Under the pieces are notes generated by a model that saw nothing but the letters and a program-made list of their open reading frames with translations, did no database searches and had not been told where the DNA came from. From contig NC_019862.2 of assembly GCF_002234675.1 (NCBI RefSeq), positions 17,569,514 to 17,633,513 of the forward strand: DNA of 64,000 nt, given 5' to 3'. This DNA is from Oryzias latipes (Eukaryota > Chordata > Actinopteri > Beloniformes > Adrianichthyidae). Below, piece by piece: positions 55,209 through 64,000 of this stretch. How positions within the stretch are numbered: the first letter of the stretch is position 1; each line of letters starts with the position of its first letter. Both the position numbers and the translations under genes were made by a program.

Positions 55209-55339
55209 CTTGCTTTCGTATTTCCATTCCAACATTTGTCCTGATTGCTTTCTCCTGCGGCCAGTTTTTTGCAGAGTTCCACAGGGAGTTTAACCCAGTA
55301 CTGATGCATGACCTTAAGCTGTTTGATGAGATCCAACAT
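55209..55339 (-). CDS. gpc1: gpc1 exon 8
   Basis: Acceptor CTGTTGCAG and donor GCAAG|GTGAGT. Encodes LDLIKQLKVMHQYWVKLPVE, LCKKLAAGESNQDKCWNGNT and KAR, in line with the GPC family segment ending DDRCWNGMARGRYLPEV. Two of the 14 conserved core cysteines lie here (LCKK, KCWNG). It joins exon 9 as [10 protein letters not shown] in the correct phase. A copy of this exon, with an altered donor, is found at 7460-7590. Confidence 0.93.
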
Positions 55340-55397
55340 CTGCAACAGCATCCCAAAAAACACATTACTCTCAGCAACAAGATGATCAAATATTTTT

Positions 55398-55469
55398 GCT
55401 AAGCTAATTTATGTTTTTGATGCTAAGCTAATTTATGTTTTTGATGCTAAGCTAATTTATGTTTTTGAT
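55398..55469 (+). repeat. 24-bp tandem repeat, three units, near gpc1 exon 8
   Basis: Three identical units of GCTAAGCTAATTTATGTTTT plus TGAT, starting at 55,398, 55,422 and 55,446. They lie 59 bp upstream (in gpc1 sense) of the exon 8 acceptor and are absent from the duplicated copy at 7.65 kb. Confidence 0.97.
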
Positions 55470-55779
55470 GCAAGTTTTTTAAAAATATTTTCAAATGTTT
55501 TTCTTTTCTTTTACTCATTTATTTATTTACTTTTGTTGCAGTTGTTGTTTTCAATTGTTTTTGTTCCTAAACGGTTGTCTGTTTGGTGTGTACTTTTTTA
55601 CTTATTTATTTTTGTATATATTTACATATGTATTAAAAAAAGTGGATCACATGTTTACAGTTGATCACATGTTTTGCAGTGGATCACATGTCACTTTTGC
55701 AGCTGGATTTATTTACTGTGAATGTCATATTTGATCTCCTTTTTTGCTGTAATTTCTGAATTTCGTTCTTGCTGCCACA

Positions 55780-55835
55780 GATAAGTGAATTTCCCCATTG
55801 TGGGATAAATAAAGTCATCTGATCTAATCTAAAAA
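55780..55835 (+). repeat. LINE/SINE-like tail in gpc1 intron 7
   Basis: GAATTTCCCCATTGTGGGAT followed by AAATAAAGTCATCTGATC is the usual 3' tail of several fish retroposons. Absent from the 7.7-kb copy of this intron, so it arrived after that duplication or was lost there. Confidence 0.55.
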
Positions 55836-55921
55836 AATACAAAATATTTTCAATTTTTTACCAAGTCTAACTATTAAAATTAGAAAAAGTTGTGTTTTGG
55901 GTGGTGGTTTATGAGAGTATA

Positions 55922-56123
55922 ACCCTCGTGCTATCCTAGGCACTTTAACATTGGGAGTTGGGTCATCTAGACCCACTAGACAGTGCTCTGAACCTTTTTT
56001 CTTCAATGATTTGTGATCTTCACTGGTGTCCATGGATTACATGAAATCTTTCCACCTTTATCCACCTTTGTCATGGTAGGGAGAACACATCAATATAAGG
56101 GTGATCTAAGATAGCACAAGGGT
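55922..56123. mobile_element. 202-bp MITE in gpc1 intron 7
   Basis: Ends ACCCTCGTGCTATC and GATAGCACAAGGGT between TA dinucleotides. The duplicated intron at about 7738 reads straight through (ATGAGAGCTTTAAAAG), giving an empty site. Same family as 50,228-50,434. Confidence 0.88.
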
Positions 56124-56406
56124 TAAAAGTATATACCCAATAAAGTCTGTGCTGATGGATCTGTAACCATGACAACATGTCTGCACATCAATGTGGTGAT
56201 TTTCCCTGACTAAAAAGTCAAAGCTTAGAAAACAGCTGGTCTAACAGAACCTTTCATTAAGTCTTATTAAGAAGTAGGAGAAAAAGCTGTGAAGCATTTA
56301 AGTAAATAAAAACCAATATGTCTTTGAAAAATAAAATTCCACATGTCGCTGGTCAATCCAGATTTGAAAATGTTTCATAAAAAAGTTTGACAAGAGAAAT
56401 TCCCAC

Positions 56407-56544
56407 CTGTGCCTTCAGTCTGAGCCCAGCAGTCGGCGATGGTCTATATTCCAGTGCGGTTTGTTGACTGCTTTTTGTCTTCTGTTCGTGGAGGCCGGGA
56501 CTTCCTCTTCCAGATTCTTCCAGACTTCCACATGTTCGATACAC
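56407..56544 (-). CDS. gpc1: gpc1 exon 7: variable loop region
   Basis: Acceptor TCGATCAG and donor CACAG|GTGGGA, 46 codons in phase 0. Encodes VYRTCGSLEESGRGSPGLHE, then a basic, Ser/Gln-rich stretch (KTKSSQQTALEYRPSP) and LRLKAQ. It sits where mammalian GPC1 has VIQGCGNP and a poorly conserved loop. The Cys of TCG is one of the conserved core cysteines. Sequence conservation is low, but position, phase and splice sites support it. The copied exon at 8260-8395 has a 2-bp deletion. Confidence 0.88.
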
Positions 56545-57367
56545 CTGATCGATAGGAAGTGCGGAAAAGCAAGAACGATGACTATGCTGGGATTTTTGAT
56601 GCTATCGTGGCTGATCTTCTTGATTTAGTATCACAAAGCAATATCTTTTAAGTGCATCTTAAGTCCCACAAAAATGTATTTCCCATTGTCAGTGACATGA
56701 ATGTACATTTATTTCAGCTTTGTTCAAGTGTTTGGTAAAAAACATTAAACATGCAACATGAAAGTACACTATAATTTTAATTAAAAAATCAAAAGGGGGA
56801 AATGGGAATACTAAAAAGAATAGAACAGGATAACATCTGCTCTGCTGTACTTCATAATTCAAGAAAATACCAACATAAAAACCAGAAAGACAGCGCCCCG
56901 AAAAATGAAAGTTTGAAGATCATTTTTCTAAACGTCCACTAGATGTCATCACAGACTAATTTAGTCTCTAGGTTTTCCTCGAAAATTGTATTTTTGACCT
57001 TTGCAGATGTCTGGAGTTCATAACCTGATCAAAGTCTGATACTATGAGTTTTGAACATCTTTTTTTTTGGCAACATTTCAAAAGGGCACTGAATTGTAGG
57101 TTATTATTATCTACGAACAATAAGTATTTCAATAAAAGGGTAATTATTTTATATAAAGTACGGCTTTTACTTTTTTAATTGACTAACACCATATTTTGAA
57201 CTTCTACTCAATAATCAAAACATTTTTTTTAGATGTATGCTTTATATATTTTTAGACGTATGCTTGAAAAAGTATCTAATCTCTAACAAGGAGTAGATGT
57301 GATTTTATTCCATGACCTTGAAGCTGGGGGAAAAACAGCAATAATTAGTCTCTTCCCAATGTCTTAC

Positions 57368-57498
57368 TTTGGTTGTGAAGGTGTTCATGTTTTCCTGCAG
57401 GTAGTGCACGGCCTCATAGATTCGAGCCGGGATGGAGGAGAGAACCGCATCCAGACTGGGCTCTGTGCTGAAACTGGACACCACCTCAATCATTGTGT
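57368..57498 (-). CDS. gpc1: gpc1 exon 6
   Basis: Acceptor TCTGTTCAG and donor ACCAAA|GTAAGA. Encodes (D)TMIEVVSSFSTEPSLDAVLS and SIPARIYEAVHYLQENMNTF, then TTK. Helical core region, matching LDSMVLITDKF...ALQDNRDTLTAK of GPC1. The phase of 2 bases plus 43 codons fits both neighbours. Confidence 0.93.
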
Positions 57499-57717
57499 CT
57501 GAACAGAAGAACAGGGACAGAAACATTTTAGAAACCCCCTTGCATTTCCCAGGTATATTTATTGTACAATTAAGGTCCCATACAATCTGGAATTGTTGAT
57601 AGCTTCTACTTTTTTTAAAGTGATCAAACAGAAACACCAAACATGCTCCATTTAAGCCTCATCCACCAAAATACAAATAGATCTATAAAAGTTAGAAGGA
57701 TTCTGGATTTATCTGAC

Positions 57718-57883
57718 CTATCAGATTGTCCCACTCTGGGCTCAGGTCAGCCTGGTTGGCCAAACAACCCTTCATGACGTTGGAGCAGTAGTTGAAGCAG
57801 GGTTTGACAGAAGACAGGCCATGGCAGTGGGGGCAGTAAACCAGCTTCATCAGAGCCTTCAAGCACTCTGGACCCAGAGAGAC
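57718..57883 (-). CDS. gpc1: gpc1 exon 5: cysteine-rich glypican signature
   Basis: Acceptor GGTACCAG and donor GATAG|GTCAGA. Encodes [40 protein letters not shown] and [15 protein letters not shown], with six of the conserved core cysteines. This is the family signature segment (compare LVYCAHC and [13 protein letters not shown] in mammals). The disulfide-bonded helical core presents growth factors and morphogens such as FGF, Wnt and BMP ligands together with heparan sulfate chains. Confidence 0.96.
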
Positions 57884-58492
57884 CTGGTACCACCATGGAC
57901 ACCAACAGAAGAGAGGCATGAATGTGTTTAGTGTGACAGTAGAGGGCAGTGTAATCACATCAGTTTAAAAAAGAAACGGTAAACTGGGGGATTAGGAAAA
58001 AATCTCTGTGGTTCTTTAAAATGGATTGTTGGGAAAGAAAATAGAAATATTATAAGGTTTAAATAAAGAAAAGAGCCTTTAGAAAAATGCCTGCAGCTCA
58101 GGCTAAAGGCTAATTTAAAATAAGTTAGACCCAAGAAATGTTCTAAGACTTTCTTCATCTGAGATCTCATTTTCCCACCCACAGTGTGACAGCTGTGTCA
58201 CATTTTTGTTTAGGTTTTGTCATTTTTTTTGGTGATTTTTGTGTATCCAATTTCTGGGGTGGAGACATTTTGGGTGTGACTTCCCTGCAAGCCACTATAT
58301 CTGCTTCCTGGGAATTAGCCCAGCAGATGTTTGACACACACCAAAACACTCGCACAAGTGAATTCCCATCACTTCAGGGGACATTATAAACACATTATAA
58401 ACACTTCCAATGGTGTCGGTGCCCCCAGGCCAGTAACACCAGGTTTGATTTATGTCTTTCTGCACGAGGAACACAAATATAAACACACTCAC

Positions 58493-58666
58493 ATTAAGAA
58501 CCTTATTGACGACTTCTTCGCTGATTGACAGCGCCTGGATAAATGACCTCGCTGTGACATAAGCCCGGATCACCTTGGCCTTCATGTCTCGTGAGACATC
58601 CCCAAAGGGTCTCAGCGTCTCCTGTTGCTTAGCAACACATTCAAGATAATCCTCTGATAGACTGGC
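58493..58666 (-). CDS. gpc1: gpc1 exon 4
   Basis: Acceptor TTTTTGACAG and donor CTTAAT|GTGAGT, exactly 58 codons. Encodes ASLSEDYLECVAKQQETLRP, FGDVSRDMKAKVIRAYVTAR and SFIQALSISEEVVNKVLN. It aligns with the DDYLDCL...LRPFGEAPRELRL...ARSFVQGL section of GPC1. Contains one conserved cysteine. Confidence 0.95.
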
Positions 58667-58968
58667 CTGTCAAAAAGAGATGACAGCGAACACAATAAAG
58701 GAGAAATATGGTTTTCCGCATGCTATTAAAAGGGACACTGCATACTTTCGATCCCCTTCAAACCATAATAGTCTGGTTGGATTTCTAAATAATGTCAGGT
58801 TTAAAAATAAAGCCCTCGATCTGTCATGTGTCTTTGTAGGGCAGATAATAAGGGTAAAAGCAAGATGAATACACACAAACAAGCTTTTTAAAAATTAAGC
58901 TAAATTCTTTACCATTTTTCCAACCAATTTATCTCCAATCTTGATTTTTGTTAGTCACTGTTCCTTAC

Positions 58969-59186
58969 ATCTGTGTTGGCAGAGATTTTGAACTGTCGTT
59001 CCAGCAGGCGGGACCAGAAATCAGACAGGCTCTCATCCAGGCTGAGAGATGACCCCTGGTAGTACAGATAGAGGTCTGCATAGAGATCCGTGTACAGGCG
59101 AGTGTTCTGCGAGTAAAGGGCCCCGAGTGGAGTCAACACCTGTTCCAGGGAGCCCTCAGAATGGCCATGCAGGTCAGTGAAATAGG
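58969..59186 (-). CDS. gpc1: gpc1 exon 3
   Basis: Acceptor CCCCCTGCAG and donor ACAGAT|GTAAGG, 218 bp. Encodes YFTDLHGHSEGSLEQVLTPL, GALYSQNTRLYTDLYADLYL and YYQGSSLSLDESLSDFWSRL, then LERQFKISANTD. It matches the GPC1 helical segment ending in FWARLLERLF. Mammalian GPC1 carries this and the next segment in one larger exon as far as I recall, so an extra intron here would be a fish feature. That comparison is from memory. Confidence 0.94.
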
Positions 59187-59459
59187 CTGCAGGGGGGAGA
59201 GGGAAGAGGAAAAATCACGGAGAAAGATTTAAACAAAAAAGAAGAAATTTGGAGCAAGCTTGACATATATAAGACTTTATCTGGGTTTATTTTGTGTCAA
59301 CTTTGATTCTGTTTTTACTTTTCTTCTCAAGATTTCTTAAAATGTACTCTGGAAATTAGTATCAACAGTTTTATAATATTAACAATTTATCTAATATGTT
59401 TGAATATTTTTATTTTTATACGTATGTTTCAAGGGTATAAAGTAGTTTTTTCTTTGGGC

Positions 59460-59640
59460 TTGCCACAACGAAACAGTTTTCACTGATTCGCACAGGTGGT
59501 TTGGGAGAGAGTTTTACACCGGATGTCCTTCCTGTCACAATCCTGTATTTTATCCAGGCTGGGGGCCAGCACATGGTGAACCAGACTCTGGCCCTCTTAT
59601 GACTACATAGTAAAGTAGTGGCGCGGGGGGTCATACCCAA
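59460..59640 (+). repeat. Fish interspersed repeat fragment in gpc1 intron 2
   Basis: TTTACACCGGATGTCCTTCC and TGTATTTTATCCAGGCTGGG resemble the widespread fish repeat containing GGATGCCCTTCCTGAC and TTTATCCAGGCTTGGGAC. Partial, no target duplication recognised. Confidence 0.5.
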
Positions 59641-60327
59641 AGAGATTTCTTCATGAAGGAAGCAAGCTGGTCTAGTGTGTCATATACTGCCATCTGGTGG
59701 CACAACCTAGAAATAGCAACCAACTCATTCTATCCAATGAGCTTTTGTTTTTTTACTCCCTCTTTATTTTTAGCACCTATTCTGTTTTCCATCATTATCG
59801 TAGTAATCTGACTCTGTGCTTCCCAGCTGCTGACGCCGCATTATCACTTAAAGCATTTGCTTTTATCGCCGTGTTGTGGCACTTCTCAGTCCTCGTCCTC
59901 CCTTTGTTTCTCTCTGTCTATGGTGTGCAGTGATCTGCACTCTCAGCTCCTCAGTGGGTCAACTGTTCATTAGCTGAGCTAGCCACTGCCCCGAGGGACA
60001 CCCCTCTGTTTACAAGTGTGTGCGTGGACAAATGCAAGTGAGTGTGCCTGCTTCCCCTGAGATCAGTGGGACGGCTTATCACATTTCATTGTGTCTGGCT
60101 GACTCTGCTCTCATTATAGCACCCAGTCAGGGGTCCCCTTGTCGCACAGGACACACACACAAACCCCTATTCACTCACACACTCATTTGCTGTCTGCTGT
60201 TGGAGCAGAGGTTGCAAACGAGGGGCCAGCGGCTGCAAAAAGAAAACCAACCTGGCTAAAACACAACAAACAAATGTCACTTTTTTGCGTGACTATGCAC
60301 TTAGACACAAATATAAAGCAAACTCAC

Positions 60328-60486
60328 AGCGAAAGCTTGTTCGGAGAGTGTTCAAAGTCGTCTGCAGGGACCTGCCGGCCTTTCTGATCTGTCCCTCTGT
60401 CTCTTTGGCACTCAGGTTGGCGAGCCTCTCCTCCATGCTGCTGGTACAGCAGGTTTGACCCTGAGGACACATCCTGAGCTGTTCAC
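60328..60486 (-). CDS. gpc1: gpc1 exon 2: N-terminal CPQG motif
   Basis: Acceptor GCTGTACTAG and donor TTCGCT|GTGAGT, 159 bp. Encodes (G)EQLRMCPQGQTCCTSSMEER and LANLSAKETEGQIRKAGRSL, then QTTLNTLRTSFR. CPQG-TCC with three cysteines is the conserved glypican N-terminus. Thirteen of the 14 expected core cysteines are now found in exons 2-8, leaving one for exon 1. NLS in LANLSAKE is an N-glycosylation sequon at the place of human Asn79. The nine exons seen encode 490 residues plus part of one codon. Confidence 0.95.
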
Positions 60487-63400
60487 CTAGTACAGCGGAA
60501 GACACAGAAATACATGCCAGTTCTTAGACTTATACATTTGCAAGCAAGACATATAAACTTTAGTCAAAAATTGAAGAAAAAGACAGTGAAAGATCATGTA
60601 GATTTTTTGTCAATGTATGTTTTTAATTCCCTTTGTCTGTAATGTTTCATAAACATCACACACATAAGGGGTCCAAAACATGTGACTGTTTAAGTAAACT
60701 TTATGCAATCATAATTTTTTACTTTGGATGTGAACAATATTTATTATGTGTGGTGACATCAAACTTTTTTATGTTTAGATAGTTGGAAGCCTGATTTCTA
60801 TCAAAAATTCATAAATCTGTGCATACATGGGTTTCTAAGCAAAAAATTAATATTTCACAAAATAAAAGTTTGATCATTATGCTCAAACATAAAAGTATTG
60901 TTAGGAAACTAAGACTCTTTTTATTCTCTTAAAAATCTACTGGTATTAGTAGAATTTGGAATCATATTTTCTTGCAACATAAGCATGCTACATACTTTTT
61001 TCTTTTTTTCTTTTTACTTTTTTCCATTCCTGTATAAACTTTTGATCTGAAAAATACTTTACCAGTAAAATAGAGCATTCTGAAGGGCTTTATGGAATTT
61101 CTCATGGTCAGCTTAAGGTAAAGTTGTCGAATAAGATAAAATCCTATGGTGCAAAGAGTCTCAGCAATAACAAACGTTTACATTTTTAACGTTAGTTTTT
61201 GCATACTGTGCTATAAAATATGCATTTTGTTATCATTTTTTCTGACATAACATGGATGGAGAGAATTGCATCATAGAATCTCATCCATGTATTGACTAAG
61301 TCACAAACAAAAGGAATATAATTGCAATTCATTAAAAATCATTTTGTTGAAAAATGCATTTTTTTCTGAATGCTTTCGGCTATTACATTTTTATTTAGTT
61401 TTCCCAACAACACCCAACAGTGTACTAAAAAACAGGAAAACTAAAAGAAATTTTTTTTTGCTTTAAAAACATATTTAATGGCAATAAAGAGACGTCAAGT
61501 AAAATAATCACAGACAAATGTCAGCTCAAAAGAGAGATTTCAAAGAATTTAGTGGAAGCTGTTAATCTTTTGTTGCAAAAACTACACAGTGAACACTGAT
61601 AGTAAAGTGTATGCATCACAGATAGAGAGCTAAGACCTGCCAATAACACTTTTATATTCTGCTTGGGAGCCAAAGTAAAAATACAAACTGAAGAAAAACG
61701 TAAACATCAACCATGTTCACCAGACAGGCCAGACAGAGGTGTGCGGCATCAGTGTCTTGCCAGATAAGAGCCCTCGAGATGTGTGTGGTCATGTCTACAA
61801 AGGTTAAGAGTACAAGTAAGTACCCCGCAGCTGTGTGCTTCACTGCTTCCCCCGTAACAGTTCCTGGAGTGATGACTGGATGTATGACTCTGTGTGTGCA
61901 AACGTGTGCACGTGGGTTGCAGGGCAGAATTTGTCCACCATGGTAAGTGGAGCAGAAAAGGAGATGCCTTCATCATCCCTGCTGCATGAATCTTTTATTG
62001 CCGCTTGCTGGTGGACGAGTGTGACTGTGTGAGGTGTGACAACAGTTTGACAGACGAAAAGTGGCAGCTGTGCTGCAGGAAATGGTACCTCGCTTTTGTT
62101 GTTCGAATCTCGTTTTTCAGGATATTTAAAGTTGTAGATTTCTGGTTTTTACTCATTTTCAGTCAGTCCTAACATGTTACGACAACATAGGTGCAAGGGT
62201 TCACAAGTTTTGTATAATTTTCTTTGTTTTAGTGATGGTTTTCTTAGAGTAGATTAACGTCGCTCTGTTTCCATGCTTTCAACCTGTTTTTATTTTGTTC
62301 TGTGGTCCTCCACATTTTTTATCCTTGTTTAATAGGCTGTAACATTCTTTTGCAGACATAACTAAACCAAGAACAGGTGTGATAGCTGACTCTTAAGCTG
62401 GACTGAACAGAGCCATATGTAAAGAAACTGCACAGAAATATCTAAATATAAACCAAAAATGAAACCTTCTTAGGGGCAATTGCAAAATGATAAGTGGTGT
62501 AGAAGTAAAGAACATTTTTCTTCCTTTAAAAGTCACACTCTGTTGACCCATTCACACACACATTCAAATACCCATTGCTGCAGATCTCCCAGGCATGGCG
62601 CTGCCCAGGTCTGTCAGTGTCTTGCCCAAGGACACTTTGATAAGAAGACAGCTAGAGTGATCATGTGATCAAAGGTCAATTACTTTTCTTCCATTCAAAC
62701 AGTAACAGATACATACAAACAAGACCGAGTCACCCAATGTTGGACATGAAAGCAAAATAAACGGATTGCAGGAATAGACAGGCAGATGAAACCCTAGCAA
62801 CAAACGCAGTGATGAGCATTAAATTAAGGCAGATTTGGTGCTGTAATCAGATATGAAGCGGCAGCTGTAGCATGAATTCTTTTAAGTTCCTGCTCTCTCT
62901 GTTCATGTGAATTTAGAGTGACAAGGCTTGGCAGCTGCTCTGATGTTTCAGGTGCACAAAAATCTTTTTTACTTAAAAGGTAATTTTCTTTCTAAAAAAG
63001 ACTTCCTTGACTGTGAGGTTCTTAATCACCACCCTGGCTCAGTGGCATGTATAAACTGTCAAGCTTGTTTAGGTTTTTGCACCTGGACTGAATTTCTAAG
63101 CTTGGAAACAAATATTTTAACATGTACTCCTCAGAATTCATGAATTCTGGTTCTGACGTTAGGTTTAGCGGGTTTATTATTTAGCCTTGCAGTACTTTGG
63201 AACAAATCTGAGGAAAACTACCCTGACCTATATCCAGATCCAAGAGTACAACCTGAATGACTAACCAGCCAAGAAATAGAGTGACAGAGGGGTGTATTGC
63301 TATTTTTGGCTTTGTCCACAGTGAAGGACCAGTTGAATTTTACACCTTCCCTAACTTGTACTCCTATCCCGATTTAACCCAGTCACCATCGAGCTACCGC

Positions 63401-64000
63401 ATCAACGCTGCATGGCCTGTTAGACTCAGTCTGGTTGGGTGTGGATTGTATAAAAATGTTCACACCTCCACCTTGTTTTCATATTGCACCAGAGTGAGCC
63501 AAAGCACCTGGAAGTAATCCATAGTGTCACCAAATCACTGCAGCTCTACTGATGAGAAAAGCTTCTATTGAGAAACAAATCTCATTTGTCAGTCGAGCTT
63601 TCATTCCCTCAGGGGTCAAACTAATGGCAGCACTCTCCAAGTTTGCAAAATTTCACGAGTGCAGAAAGGAACCAAAGTTCTTTGCAACACAAGGTGCGTG
63701 CAAACTACCAAGGTGAATGATTTGCACCTTCACACGTTTAAAGAAATTGTTTTTTAGAGACATCAGAGCCAGCTGTCATAACCGTTTTATAATTTAAATT
63801 TCAAGAAAAACAGCCAATCAACTGAGATCTTATTCAATTAAAACTTGTAACATTAAGCACTGACATACAGATTATGAAATTATTATCAATTATGGGTGGT
63901 ATTCTTATTTTGTTTACTTCTCATGTAAAGACAGACTTGGGCTTCCACACACAACTCCAAATAGGTTTGCAAAAGAGTTATGATTTATTCCAACTTTCTT
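60487..64000 (-). other. gpc1 intron 1 (partial), no exon 1 seen
   Basis: I find no signal-peptide exon in this stretch, so exon 1 most likely lies beyond the right edge. It is AT-rich single-copy-looking DNA with one repeat scrap (62,540-62,690). The short frames here, on both strands, have no recognisable domains. Confidence 0.65.
62540..62690 (+). repeat. Fish interspersed repeat scrap
   Basis: CAGGCATGGCGCTGCCCAGG and GTGTCTTGCCCAAGGACACT resemble part of a widespread fish repeat (TCTTGCCCAAGGACACTT). Partial and without recognisable ends. Confidence 0.45.

Noticed and set aside
61652-61976. Minus-strand frames of 63 and 75 codons as candidates for gpc1 exon 1
   Set aside because: They have no Cys-Ser-Glu-Val type glypican start, no suitable phase at a donor, and no convincing signal peptide.
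60487-64000. miR-149, known from GPC1 intron 1 in mammals
   Set aside because: I looked for its mature sequence on both strands by eye and saw none. A fish homologue may lie elsewhere or not exist.

Overview
The window looks like one stretch of a teleost fish nuclear chromosome. Genes are split by introns, the non-coding DNA is AT-rich, and most of it is made of fish-type transposable elements (Tc1/mariner, hAT, L1, L2/CR1, MITEs, short SINE-like repeats). The two host gene families are a teleost-style C2H2 zinc-finger family and glypican-1. I cannot name the species from the sequence.

Layout, left to right. About 1-2.8 kb holds a decayed hAT transposase and an L2 scrap. About 3.2-4.3 kb is the last exon of a zinc-finger gene (copy 1), now a pseudogene. 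About 5.5-12.7 kb is packed with elements: a 1.6-kb Tc1, Ty3/gypsy, L2 and Tc1 pieces, and an L2 with a long open RT frame. This stretch also contains a 1.1-kb piece of the glypican-1 gene. Zinc-finger gene A runs from exon 1 at 12,978-13,149 to exon 2 at 25,855-27,155, and gene B from exon 1 at 34,149-34,320 to exon 2 at 46,696-48,368. Each has a roughly 12.5-kb intron full of nested transposons, and B's intron contains a nearly full-length L1. From 52.7 to 60.5 kb on the minus strand lie nine exons of glypican-1 (gpc1), including the stop codon and GPI signal. Its first, signal-peptide exon is not seen and probably lies beyond the right edge.

The zinc-finger genes are tandem segmental duplicates with a unit of about 21 kb. 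Exon 1, intron blocks, exon 2 and 3' flank recur in the same order, and copy 1's exon 1 should lie left of the window. Insertions present in one copy and absent from another give an order of events. A CR1-like LINE is shared by A and B but missing from copy 1, so A and B share a more recent ancestor. A hAT and an L2 are then specific to A, and an L1, a hAT and a solo LTR are specific to B. The gpc1 fragment (exons 7 and 8 plus intron) between copy 1 and gene A shows that the duplication history also involved the neighbouring glypican gene.

Function: gpc1 encodes a GPI-anchored heparan-sulfate proteoglycan that acts as a growth-factor co-receptor. The zinc-finger genes encode likely nuclear DNA-binding proteins with 10 (A) and 15 (B) fingers. 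Their targets are unknown. A role in repressing transposons is a reasonable guess for fast-duplicating zinc-finger clusters but is not shown here.
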